From: Candidatus Ancillula kalotermitis
Lineage (GTDB): Bacteria > Actinomycetota > Actinomycetes > Actinomycetales > Bifidobacteriaceae
Reading direction: 5' to 3'
DNA length: 32,041 nucleotides
Assembly (NCBI GenBank): GCA_031273495.1
Contig: JAISRT010000001.1
Coordinates: 1 to 32,041, forward strand
In this document: in pieces, positions 1-7,878 of the stretch
Layout of the letters: each line of letters starts with the position of its first letter
Numbering within the stretch: position 1 is the stretch's first letter
The notes under the pieces: generated by a model
The model's input: the letters and a program-made list of their open reading frames with translations, nothing else
Told to the model about the DNA's origin: nothing
The model's database searches: none
Position numbers and translations under genes: made by a program

Positions 1-69
1 CTCTCCAGAGCCTAAAAACTCCTCGACGATTGTTTGCTTATATTCATTTGTGTAGTGCCTGTATGACAT
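1..69 (-). CDS. IS3-type transposase OrfA, N-terminal fragment (cut by window edge)
   Basis: Reading the minus strand from an ATG at 69 gives an open frame to the window edge beginning MSYRHYTNEYKQTIVEEF. This 'YTxEYKQxIVxxF' opening is typical of the helix-turn-helix OrfA of IS3-family transposases (HTH_Tnp_1), which binds the element's terminal inverted repeats. A purine-rich 'AAAGGA' lies just upstream of the ATG. The sequence between this ATG and the next gene (70-144) would then hold the IS end; a 'TGCAAAATCC' stretch about 35 nt upstream is a candidate terminus but I cannot pair it with the other end. Only 23 codons are visible, so the family call is an inference from the N-terminal signature, and intactness cannot be judged. 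Confidence 0.5.
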   Translation of the reverse strand, partial: MSYRHYTNEYKQTIVEEFLGSGE

Positions 70-144
70 TTTGATCCTTTCCGATCAAAAAACTACGGAT
101 TTTGCACCCCACCGCCAAAAAGGAGATACCAGCCGAAGTTAACG

Positions 145-1365
145 TTAGCCACGTGCCTCCAGAATCGCCAAGCACTCGATATGGGCAGTTAGCGGGAAGA
201 AGTTGAAGATGTGGCTTTCGGAGACTGAATAATGCCCCGACGCGAGTAGCAACTTAACATCTCTGGCGAATGTTGCGGGGTTGCAGCTCAGATAGCATAT
301 AGTTTTCGGCACTTGTTCTAGCAGTTTTGCCACCACTTTTGTCTCGATACCAGCGCGCGGTGGGTCAAGCACCACTAGATCTGCCGCTTCGATATATTCA
401 AGTGCCCGGCTAGAGTTCGTACTCAAGTGCTTGATATTCGCAGTTTTGAAGAGCTTTAAGCAGTTCTCCAGGTTGTTTTGTGCATATTGCGCATTCTTCT
501 TGTCGATGTCAACTAGTGTCAAACTACTGCACGCTTCGTCAAAACAGGACAGACCGATTGCGCCAACTCCAGAATATAAGTCGAGCACATTGCCCTTGAA
601 GTGCGGCTGAATGTATTCGAGTGCGCGACCGAACATCGGCTGGTTAACTTGCCAGAATGAGTCGACGCCATATTGGAATTCACGAGCGTTTATGACATCA
701 ACAAGGACTGCATTCGGCGCACTGGACATCTCGGCTAGCGTTTTCTTCACTTTCGCAGTGGCTAGACTGGTTGGAGTGATTTTTAATACGTAATTTCCAG
801 CGTTGTCAATGCGCACGTTCAGGTGGTCGAGCATTTTGGGTGGAACTGCACGTCTCTCAAGCTCAGCTAGTGTGTCTTGAGCCACCTCAATAATTCGCTC
901 GTCAGGTAAGATAAAATCCTGCTGGGGCACTCTAACGCTGCTTAACGGCTCTATGAACGCGAACCCATACTCTTCCTGGTCGAAGTAGAAGCGGTATTTA
1001 TTGCGGTAATGCTCGGACACTCCATTAGTCTCGACTTTAGCATTATCGGCAAACACTGCGGAATACTCAATGCGGTTCAATGCGAAGGCGTCCTTAACAA
1101 GCACAAGTTTCAACTCATTCTCGTAGGCAAAATCACAGCAAGAGAACGAAGCGTTGCTCTCAACATCCCCAGAATCACGGACTCGCCTGGGGGACTTTTC
1201 CAGCACTTCAAGCACTCTAGCATTTGCGAACTTAGAGCGGTCCTTGAAAACTTCCACGCGCACCTTCTCGCCAGGCAGACCGCCCGAAACGAACACCTTT
1301 TTGCCAGAATCCGCAGTGGCTACGCATGCCCCAGTGTTAATTATTCGTTCAAGTTCTAGTATCAT
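145..1365 (-). CDS. TrmA/RlmD-family RNA (uracil-5-)-methyltransferase
   Basis: SAM-dependent enzyme of 406 aa that methylates C5 of a uridine in rRNA or tRNA. An N-terminal TRAM-like OB-fold (about residues 1-60) would bind RNA. The methyltransferase core shows motif I 'VLDLYSGVGAIGL' (about 265), motif IV 'LDPPRAG' (about 335) and the catalytic cysteine motif 'YLSCNPATFARD' (about 360). The [4Fe-4S] cysteine pattern usual in RlmD (C-x5-C-x2-C) is reduced to an adjacent 'SCCDFAY' near residue 75, so the cluster may be absent, as in some actinobacterial homologues. Its ATG overlaps the stop of the upstream antiporter by 4 nt (ATGA), which indicates translational coupling. Exact target (U747, U1939 or tRNA U54) cannot be decided, so no symbol is given. 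Confidence 0.9.
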   Translation of the reverse strand: MILELERIINTGACVATADSGKKVFVSGGLPGEKVRVEVFKDRSKFANARVLEVLEKSPRRVRDSGDVESNASFSCCDFAYENELKLVLVKDAFALNRIEYSAVFADNAKVETNGVSEHYRNKYRFYFDQEEYGFAFIEPLSSVRVPQQDFILPDERIIEVAQDTLAELERRAVPPKMLDHLNVRIDNAGNYVLKITPTSLATAKVKKTLAEMSSAPNAVLVDVINAREFQYGVDSFWQVNQPMFGRALEYIQPHFKGNVLDLYSGVGAIGLSCFDEACSSLTLVDIDKKNAQYAQNNLENCLKLFKTANIKHLSTNSSRALEYIEAADLVVLDPPRAGIETKVVAKLLEQVPKTICYLSCNPATFARDVKLLLASGHYSVSESHIFNFFPLTAHIECLAILEARG

Positions 1366-3005
1366 GATGTGAAACTCGCCAGCCTTAAGTCAAGCCTATT
1401 GATGAACTCCCTGGCGACGTCAGTATGAAGATCCCCAGTCTCGCTCGCACGCAGAATGTCTTCACGCTGCGCCTCCACTATAGCGCTAAACATACCAGAA
1501 ATGAACGAGATGTCGCGCTTGTCTTTGGCTATAGTCGCTGCGTCAAGGCTTTTATACACGTTCAACAGGTGGTTTTTGTCGAAACTGGGGTCTGCGGCAT
1601 ATTCGTCTTCGATAATGCGTATGGCTGCGTCGTCAACTATTTCGCGCGCCTTGCGCCACTGACCTGCAAGTGGGTCGATCTCATTACGTTTTTCACCGAG
1701 AAGCAGTTTAATCAGGATAGGTAGGGTCAACCCCTGAAGCAGTAGAGTTCCAAAAGTCACGACAACTCCTGCAACTTGGATGAAGACGTGGATTTTGAAC
1801 GCATCGCTAGAGTAGTCAATCGGGTCATCACCGAAAGCGAATGGGACTGAAGAGGCAGTAGCAAGCGTCACCACACCTCGCATACCAGTCCAAGACAAGA
1901 TCAGATACTCGCGCCAAGAAATCGGAGCGTCAATCAAATTATCACGTGCTTTTGTGTTAATCTGACGGTTCCGACTAGAAGAGCGGACGAAATGGGAGAG
2001 ATGTCGATATTGCATTCGGTACCATATAATTCTCGTGGCGTTGAAACCCAGGACACCAATTGGACGCACTAAGATTATTGTCAAGAACACTGCGCAGCCA
2101 TACAGAATAGTTGAAAGCACGTCTAGTTCAGATTCGACGAGTTGAAAGACGATAGTGTGCAATTGTAGCCCAATATAACAGAAGACGAACGAGTCCAGCA
2201 GTGTCTCAATTGAGTGCCAAAGCGACTTTTCCTGCAAGCGCGTAGTATGACTACTCTTCAGATTACCCTTCTCGATTATGAAACCAGCCACGACTACTGC
2301 AAGAACTCCCGATGCCAGCAAATGCTCAGCAATGATATAGATGCCCCAGGGTGAGAGTGCCGTGAACACCGCGACGATATTGGCATCGTTAAGCAGTTTC
2401 CGCGCGATGACGCAGACCGCACCGAACACAACACCCACCAGAATACCCACTACGCTAGTCCAGGCAAGCAAGATTGCAGGATGTTCAAACACAGCATCTT
2501 GCCGATAAGTTACTGCAACCGCAAAGGAAAAGAGTGTCAACGCAGCGGCGTCATTAATCAAGCTCTCCCCTGTCAAGATCGTCATAACGCGGTCTGGCAG
2601 CCCCAACTTCTTACCGATTGAAACCGATGAAACTGCGTCCGGGGGTGCAACAACAGCGCCAAGAATTAAGCCTGCGCCAAAAGTCATAAAACCGACCGTC
2701 AAATTCACGAAGAACGCGACTGAGAGTGCAGTAATGAAAATCAGCCCAAACCCAAGCCATATAATAGGGTTCTTCATCTTCTTGAACTTGTAGCCAGAGA
2801 GATTGCGGGCTGCTGAAAAAAGCAGAGGTGGCAGTATAATCATCAAGAGCAGATGTCCTTCGACCTCAATTTCGGGGACAAACGGCAGGAATGATATAGC
2901 GCCGCAGACTATAACTAGCAGCAGTTCCGAGCTGAAGTGGATTTTTTTGGCAACAGAGGTTAATATCAACCCCAGGAAGGCGATTATTAGCACTTCGATT
3001 ACCAT
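1362..3005 (-). CDS. CPA1-family Na+(K+)/H+ antiporter (NhaP/NHE type)
   Basis: 547-aa integral membrane exchanger that swaps cytoplasmic Na+ or K+ for external protons. About a dozen hydrophobic segments fill residues 1-430. The CPA1 core motif 'LTGESLINDAAALTLF' (TGESLxND, about 145-160) carries the ion-binding Asp. The late conserved 'SWTGMRGVVTLATASSVP' (about 370) is the family's SWxGxRG motif. A hydrophilic C-terminal tail of about 100 aa follows, as in NhaP homologues. The ATG at 3005 lies 6 nt after a TGCTACACT promoter element, so the mRNA is probably leaderless. The gene is first in a two-gene unit with the RNA methyltransferase. Ion preference cannot be read from sequence. Confidence 0.92.
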   Translation of the reverse strand: MVIEVLIIAFLGLILTSVAKKIHFSSELLLVIVCGAISFLPFVPEIEVEGHLLLMIILPPLLFSAARNLSGYKFKKMKNPIIWLGFGLIFITALSVAFFVNLTVGFMTFGAGLILGAVVAPPDAVSSVSIGKKLGLPDRVMTILTGESLINDAAALTLFSFAVAVTYRQDAVFEHPAILLAWTSVVGILVGVVFGAVCVIARKLLNDANIVAVFTALSPWGIYIIAEHLLASGVLAVVVAGFIIEKGNLKSSHTTRLQEKSLWHSIETLLDSFVFCYIGLQLHTIVFQLVESELDVLSTILYGCAVFLTIILVRPIGVLGFNATRIIWYRMQYRHLSHFVRSSSRNRQINTKARDNLIDAPISWREYLILSWTGMRGVVTLATASSVPFAFGDDPIDYSSDAFKIHVFIQVAGVVVTFGTLLLQGLTLPILIKLLLGEKRNEIDPLAGQWRKAREIVDDAAIRIIEDEYAADPSFDKNHLLNVYKSLDAATIAKDKRDISFISGMFSAIVEAQREDILRASETGDLHTDVAREFINRLDLRLASFTS

Positions 3006-3011
3006 TTATAT

Positions 3012-3020
3012 AGTGTAGCA
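3012..3020 (-). promoter_or_regulatory. Extended -10 promoter of the antiporter gene (leaderless)
   Basis: The minus strand reads TGC-TACACT, then ATATAA, then the ATG of the antiporter. With a normal 6-7 nt distance from -10 to transcription start, the RNA would begin at or next to the A of ATG. There is no Shine-Dalgarno sequence, which agrees with leaderless translation. No clear -35 is seen. Confidence 0.55.
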
Positions 3021-3077
3021 CATCCCGCACCCCAAATGCAGGTGTCACAAACATGTATTTATAATCCTCTGTCACCG

Positions 3078-3183
3078 AATGCAAGTGTCAGAAATGCGAT
3101 TTACGCCCTCCAAGCCGGACGGCGAAACTACACTGCGCTCCGTTTCGTCCGATTGCCCATAAATCGTTTCTGCCACTTGCATT
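3078..3183. repeat. 106-bp imperfect palindrome, MITE-like hairpin
   Basis: The left end (AATGCAAGTGTCAGAAATGC...) and the reverse complement of the right end match over about 24 bp with one mismatch and a 2-nt gap. Inside, CGGACGGCGAAAC and GTTTCGTCCG form a second nested inverted repeat around a 13-nt loop. The whole unit could fold into one long hairpin. A further, more diverged copy of the left end lies at 3034-3061 in direct orientation. It encodes no plausible protein. It could be a miniature mobile element or a structured RNA or terminator-like element. Confidence 0.6.
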
Positions 3184-3214
3184 CTACACGCGTAGACTGC
3201 CCTGCACCCTCACC

Positions 3215-3410
3215 CCTCATGTCATCCTTGGGCGGGGTGTGTCCGTCCTCATGTCATCCTTGGGCTTGTCCCGAGGATCCACGCAAACGATGTCAACTGG
3301 ATCTTCGGCATAAAGCCAAAGATGACACAAACACACCGACCCCTCATGTCATCCCTCGGCATAAAGCCAAGGGCAGGCGCGGGCTTGTCCCACGCTGCGC
3401 TGGATACATA
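3215..3410. repeat. Dispersed palindromic repeat cluster A
   Basis: At least four partial or complete copies of a hairpin unit are seen. Two forms occur: one with CTTGTCCCGAGGATCC and one with GGCATAAAGCC, both ending in a TGTCATCC/GGATGACA edge. ATCCTTGGG pairs with CCCGAGGAT around a short loop, giving a 9-bp stem with one G-T pair. Copies lie in both orientations. One (3298-3327) carries compensating-looking changes (TCTTCGGC/GCCAAAGA). The cluster separates the antiporter from xfp, and the ORFs drawn through it are shadows. Confidence 0.85.
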
Positions 3411-3423
3411 GCCGCGCAGTATG

Positions 3424-3453
3424 CAAAAAAGGGAGCCGAAGGCTCCCTTTTTT
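3424..3453 (-). terminator. Rho-independent terminator of xfp (possibly bidirectional)
   Basis: AAAAAAGGGAGCC-GAA-GGCTCCCTTTTTT: a perfect 7-bp GC-rich stem with a 3-nt loop, A-run before and T-run after on both strands. It begins about 30 nt downstream of the phosphoketolase stop codon. Confidence 0.9.
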
Positions 3454-3483
3454 ACGAGACGGAATATTGCTAGTTAGACAAGC

Positions 3484-5961
3484 CTATTCGTTATCGCCTC
3501 CAGTGAACACTGTAGCGTTGACATCAAGGCCATTTGCTTTATCAGCAGCATCATGCCAAACCCAGTCGCGAACTGACGGAATGTCATCACCGTTGAGTGT
3601 GTATTCTTGCGCCTCGATGCGTGCCTTCTCAAAACGACGGCGTGCATAAAGATGCGGAACACTCAAATGTGGAACATGATCCAGGACAGTCATCGCTAAA
3701 TGGAAACGGTCAAGGTTGTTCAACATCACCATATCAAATGGAGTTGTAGTTGTCCCCTTCTCGATGAAACCACGAACATGGATGTTTGCGTGTCCATGAC
3801 GACGGTATGTCAAGCGATGGATTAGCCAAGGATAACCGTGGTAAGCGAAGATAATCGGCTTGTCTGCTGTGAAGATCTCATCAAACTCGGCGTCAGTCAA
3901 ACCATAAGGGTTCTCGCGACGATCCTGAATCTTGAGAAGGTTCACAACATTAACGAAGCGTATCTTGATTTCTGGGATTTCCGTAATTAACAGCTCAACT
4001 GCGGCTAGTGCCTCCTGAGTTGGAACGTCACCCGCCGATGCAATCACAACGTCTGGCTCAGACTTGTCGGCACCATTAGTCGACGCCCAGTCCCAAATCG
4101 AAATGCCACGCTTGAAATGCTTGAGCGCGTCGTCGATGTTCAGGTATGTCGGTGCTGGCTGCTTGCCGGCAACAACTACGTTGATCCTGTCCTTCTGCTG
4201 TAGAATGTGCTCCCAAGTTGCAAGAAGCGTGTTACCGTCCGCAGGTAAATAAACCTGAATCAAGTCGTCAACTTGCTTGTTAAGAACATGGTCGATGAAC
4301 CCTGGATCCTGATGAGAGAAGCCATTGTGATCCTGGCGCCAAACATGCGACGACAGTAGATAGTTCATTGACGGGATCGGTTTACGCCACTCAATATGAC
4401 GGCTAGTGCGAATCCACTTTGCGTGCTGGTTGAACATCGAGTCAATTACATGGATGAACGCTTCATACGATGAGAAGAGACCGTGGCGACCTGTTAAAGT
4501 ATACGCCTCAAGCCACCCTTCGCACTGATGCTCGGAGAGTTGAGAGTCAACGACATGACCTTCACGTCCAAGAAACTCGTCAACGCGAGGTGAAATATAG
4601 TCACCCTGCCACACCTTGTTCGTGACCTCAAAAGTAGCTTGTAAGCGGTTTGAGGCAGTCTCGTCTGGGCCAAACACACGGAAGTTACCAGGGTTCAACT
4701 TCGCAACGTCGCGGATATATGAACCAAGAACACGTGTTGCCTCACGAATCGAGCCACCATGTGCATCAACTGGAACTGCATACTCTTTGATGTTAGGCAT
4801 CTTGAGGTCTTTGCAGAGAACTCCACCGTTTGCATGAGGATTGCCCGACATCCTTAACTCACCCTTAGGCAAGAATGACGTCACTTCAGGACGCACTGCG
4901 CCGGCTTCGTCAAACAACTCGTTAGGCTTATATGACTCCAACCACTGCTTAAGAGTTTCGAAATGCTCTTGCGTGTCGCGGGCCGAAGCGAGCGGAACTT
5001 GGTGCGAACGCCAAGACCCCTCAGTCTGCTTGCCATCGATCTCTTTCGGACAAGTCCAGCCCTTCGGAGTGCGCATAATGATCATTGGCCAGTTTGGACG
5101 CTCAGCTTGAGACGCGTCGACATCAGCAACACTAGCCTTAATCTGTGCGATTTCATCCATAACAACATCAACTAGCTCTGCGAAACGGCGATGAATTGAG
5201 ATATGGTTCTCATCATCAAAACCAGCAGTGAACACATATGGATTGTGCCCGTAGCCCTTGAATAGCGAGATTAACTCTTCTTCAGGGAGGCGTGCTAGAA
5301 TTGTTGGGTTAGCGATCTTGTAGCCATTAAGATGAAGGATAGGAAGAACCACACCGTCAGTCTTAGGGTTAATGAACTTGTTGGAATGCCAAGCCGTCGC
5401 TAAAGGTCCAGTCTCAGCCTCACCGTCACCGACAATACAAGCAACGAGCAAGTCTGGGTTGTCCATTGCCGCACCATAAGCGTGACTCAAAGAGTATCCC
5501 AACTCGCCGCCCTCATGGATAGAACCAGGAGTCTCCGGCGCAACATGCGAAGGAATTCCACCTGGGAAGCTAAACTGACGGAATAACTTTGACAAGCCTT
5601 GTTCATCCTTGGTCATCGCAGGGTAGGTCTCAGTATAAGTGTCCTCAAGATATGAAGCAGCAACGAGTCCAGGTCCGCCGTGTCCAGGTCCGATAATGTA
5701 AATTGTAGACTGGTTACGCTCAGCAATCATGCGAGAAATGTGTGCATAGATGAAATTCAAACCAGGAGTAGTTCCCCAATGCCCTACCAAACGGTGCTTA
5801 ACATCCTCACGAGAGAAGTTGTTGCGCATCAGTGGGTTCGACAGTAGATAAATCTGCCCAACGCTCAAATAGTTAGCCGCTCGCCAATATTTCTCGATAG
5901 ACTCAAGAGTTTCGTCGCTAATTCCAGTCGACGACCGCATCTGCCATGTTGTTCCTGCCAT
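3484..5961 (-). CDS. xfp: Xylulose-5-phosphate/fructose-6-phosphate phosphoketolase
   Basis: Thiamine-diphosphate enzyme that splits F6P or X5P with phosphate to acetyl phosphate plus E4P or G3P; the defining step of the bifid shunt. Motifs include '[10 protein letters not shown]', 'GPGHGGPG', 'GGIPSH', '[19 protein letters not shown]', '[13 protein letters not shown]' (ThDP-binding GDG) and '[18 protein letters not shown]'. From the ATG at 5961 the protein is 825 aa, the length of Bifidobacterium Xfp, and it ends 'GGDNE' much like those enzymes. The ORF track starts 10 codons earlier, but 5961 has a good AAAGGAG 5-6 nt upstream and begins MAGTTW. The gene is monocistronic, with its own TTAACC/TATACT promoter and a strong terminator. 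It implies a heterofermentative, bifid-type central metabolism. Confidence 0.97.
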   Translation of the reverse strand: MAGTTWQMRSSTGISDETLESIEKYWRAANYLSVGQIYLLSNPLMRNNFSREDVKHRLVGHWGTTPGLNFIYAHISRMIAERNQSTIYIIGPGHGGPGLVAASYLEDTYTETYPAMTKDEQGLSKLFRQFSFPGGIPSHVAPETPGSIHEGGELGYSLSHAYGAAMDNPDLLVACIVGDGEAETGPLATAWHSNKFINPKTDGVVLPILHLNGYKIANPTILARLPEEELISLFKGYGHNPYVFTAGFDDENHISIHRRFAELVDVVMDEIAQIKASVADVDASQAERPNWPMIIMRTPKGWTCPKEIDGKQTEGSWRSHQVPLASARDTQEHFETLKQWLESYKPNELFDEAGAVRPEVTSFLPKGELRMSGNPHANGGVLCKDLKMPNIKEYAVPVDAHGGSIREATRVLGSYIRDVAKLNPGNFRVFGPDETASNRLQATFEVTNKVWQGDYISPRVDEFLGREGHVVDSQLSEHQCEGWLEAYTLTGRHGLFSSYEAFIHVIDSMFNQHAKWIRTSRHIEWRKPIPSMNYLLSSHVWRQDHNGFSHQDPGFIDHVLNKQVDDLIQVYLPADGNTLLATWEHILQQKDRINVVVAGKQPAPTYLNIDDALKHFKRGISIWDWASTNGADKSEPDVVIASAGDVPTQEALAAVELLITEIPEIKIRFVNVVNLLKIQDRRENPYGLTDAEFDEIFTADKPIIFAYHGYPWLIHRLTYRRHGHANIHVRGFIEKGTTTTPFDMVMLNNLDRFHLAMTVLDHVPHLSVPHLYARRRFEKARIEAQEYTLNGDDIPSVRDWVWHDAADKANGLDVNATVFTGGDNE

Positions 5962-6014
5962 AATTACTCCTTTGTTTAGTGGGGTTCTCACCCGTTAATG
6001 ACATTATTATCACT

Positions 6015-6042
6015 AGTATAGCACAACTCCAGTTAAGGTTAA
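6015..6042 (-). promoter_or_regulatory. xfp promoter
   Basis: Minus strand: -35 TTAACC, 16-nt spacer, extended -10 TGCTATACT. It gives an untranslated leader of about 47 nt ending in AAAGGAG before the xfp ATG, so this gene is conventionally led, unlike the leaderless genes elsewhere in the window. Confidence 0.75.
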
Positions 6043-6086
6043 ATTGCCTAGTGGCGGCGTGTATAAAATACAGAACGCCCCGCGGA

Positions 6087-7046
6087 CTACTTCACGAATC
6101 CCAATACTTCCTGCGCAATCGGCATCTTCACTCCGAGCAGGTTAGCGAGCTTGACAACGACTTCTACAGTGGGCACACCTTCAGACACACCATTTGAAGA
6201 CTCGGACGCTTGCAGCACGCTCAGCCCCTGCCCCAGCTTGAATCCGAAAGAGTGGTTCCTTGAGAGCGGTGAACAGCAGGTGGCAATCATATCACCAAGT
6301 CCAGCGTATGTCAAAATTGTGTCCCTCTTGCCACCGACCGCCTTCAGCAACTCAGTTGACTCCTTGAGCGCGCGTGTAATAATAGTAGCAATTGTAGATG
6401 AGCCGTAACCTTGCCCAGAATAGTAACCTGCGGCGAGTGCGTAGACATTTTTCAGGCAACTCAGTAGTTCAACCCCCTTGATATCGTCGGACACCTCAGC
6501 GTCAAAGTATTCAGAATTCGCGAACAACTCTGCGACCGATTCGGCAACTTCTATACTGCTCGCTGCCACAGTAGTCGACGCTGGCATCCGCTTCGCGACT
6601 TCGAGTGCAAGATTTGGACCCGCAATACACGCCACTTTCACCTTGTCAATCTCAAGCACCTCGGCAATCATTTCGCCCATCATTTTTCCAGTAGACTGCT
6701 CCATACCTTTCATAACTGAGATAAATACAGGCCACTTTTGCCTATCCTTGCCCCACTTCTGCTCGAACTGTGGTAGTAAATTGAGTAATGCGGAACGTGC
6801 ATGCTGTGCGGCAATCGCCAGGATGAAGAACTTCGCCCCAAGGACATCTTTAATCTCTGTCGTCGCGGTGAGCTTTTTGGGCAGTTCAATGCCAGGGAGG
6901 CGTCCTTCATAAGAATGGTGCTTGTTTATCTCGCCGACAATCTCAGACTCGATGCCCCAAATCTTCACATTCTGCCCAGATTCAACGAGAACCTTGCCGA
7001 GCGTAGTCCCCCACATCCCCGACCCTAAAATTGCAACATCAGCCAT
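6087..7046 (-). CDS. gpsA: NAD(P)+-dependent glycerol-3-phosphate dehydrogenase
   Basis: Reduces dihydroxyacetone phosphate to sn-glycerol 3-phosphate for phospholipid synthesis; soluble and cytoplasmic. At 319 aa it has normal family length. The N-terminal Rossmann motif is 'VAILGSGMWGTTLG' (residues 4-17). Further family motifs are 'GPNLALEVAKR' (about 140), 'GVELLSCLKNVYALAAG' with the catalytic Lys (about 190-206), and 'TYAGLGDMIATCCSPLSRNHSFG' region (GLGD...T....SRN, about 250). The ATG overlaps the 3' end of plsC by 8 nt, so it is the last gene of a coupled murA-plsC-gpsA unit. Its product feeds the first acylation upstream of the PlsC step. Confidence 0.96.
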   Translation of the reverse strand: MADVAILGSGMWGTTLGKVLVESGQNVKIWGIESEIVGEINKHHSYEGRLPGIELPKKLTATTEIKDVLGAKFFILAIAAQHARSALLNLLPQFEQKWGKDRQKWPVFISVMKGMEQSTGKMMGEMIAEVLEIDKVKVACIAGPNLALEVAKRMPASTTVAASSIEVAESVAELFANSEYFDAEVSDDIKGVELLSCLKNVYALAAGYYSGQGYGSSTIATIITRALKESTELLKAVGGKRDTILTYAGLGDMIATCCSPLSRNHSFGFKLGQGLSVLQASESSNGVSEGVPTVEVVVKLANLLGVKMPIAQEVLGFVK

Positions 7047-7878
7047 TTACACCCCGTTCCGCGCGTTTCTTTAACCTGTCATCCCACCTTTTAGGAGCGT
7101 TCACGCCGCGCGACTCCTCGACGATTCTTGTGAGAGTGTCTTCAATCCGCTCATTAACCTTTCTGATTATCTCTGAGTCAGGACTACTGACTTGCCCCGA
7201 GAAGATGTCGGAAAAATCAATTGCTGGATACGCTTTCAAGTGGACCAGGACGCGGTTTCCACTGTGATACCGCTTAAACCATGGCAGTTCGGTGCGGTTG
7301 GCGTTCTTTTTTAATAGAAATTGCTCGCCGTCTTGAAGTATTGGGACCACAGGGGCGCCGGAAATTAGTGCGAGTCGTGCTGCCCCCGTTTTGCAGGTCA
7401 TAGGCCACGAGTCGGGGTCTTTAGAGTAGGTGCCCTCGGGAAATATGAACACAGTGTCACCATTTTTCAGTGCGATACGTGCCTCTTCGAGTGAGTCTTG
7501 CGCAGTGCCAGAGCGGTCGACTTGAATTAACCTACCGGAATTGAACGCTTGTTTGACGATTGGGATGTTCCAGAGGCTCTTTTTCGCGAGTATTCTGGGC
7601 ATCCTGCCGCGCCGAGTGACTAATTCTGGCGCCAAGACTGCGTCGATTGACCCTAGATGAGGTGCTATAATAATCGCTGCTCCACTCTCGGGCACATTCT
7701 CTTCGCCTTCGGAAAAGCGGTCGCACTTGAGATAGATGAACATCCGAATGACATACACACAGAAGCGGAAAAACCTAGTAGACTCGTTAGTATCTTTCAG
7801 CCTCCGAATATAGCGGATGCGTTGACGGGCATTGAAGTTGGGGTTGAACCCAAGGCACTCAGCACTTTTTTCAGCCAA
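7039..7878 (-). CDS. plsC: 1-acyl-sn-glycerol-3-phosphate acyltransferase
   Basis: Acylates lysophosphatidic acid to phosphatidic acid at the membrane. 279 aa. The catalytic HX4D block is 'APHLGSIDAV' (about residue 75), and the substrate-binding block 'VFIFPEGTYSKDPD' (FPEGT, about 145) follows, then 'GAPVVPI' (block IV, about 172). One hydrophobic segment near residues 38-50 may anchor it. It overlaps both neighbours by 8 nt (murA upstream, gpsA downstream), so the three are translated as a coupled block. The N-terminal 35 aa are unusually basic and hydrophilic. The fatty-acid donor (acyl-ACP or acyl-CoA) cannot be told. Confidence 0.93.
   Translation of the reverse strand: MAEKSAECLGFNPNFNARQRIRYIRRLKDTNESTRFFRFCVYVIRMFIYLKCDRFSEGEENVPESGAAIIIAPHLGSIDAVLAPELVTRRGRMPRILAKKSLWNIPIVKQAFNSGRLIQVDRSGTAQDSLEEARIALKNGDTVFIFPEGTYSKDPDSWPMTCKTGAARLALISGAPVVPILQDGEQFLLKKNANRTELPWFKRYHSGNRVLVHLKAYPAIDFSDIFSGQVSSPDSEIIRKVNERIEDTLTRIVEESRGVNAPKRWDDRLKKRAERGVNG

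Noticed and set aside
3036-3473. 145-aa plus-strand ORF
   Set aside because: It runs across the hairpin element, repeat cluster A and the xfp terminator; codons are simply translated palindromes and there is no start context or family motif.
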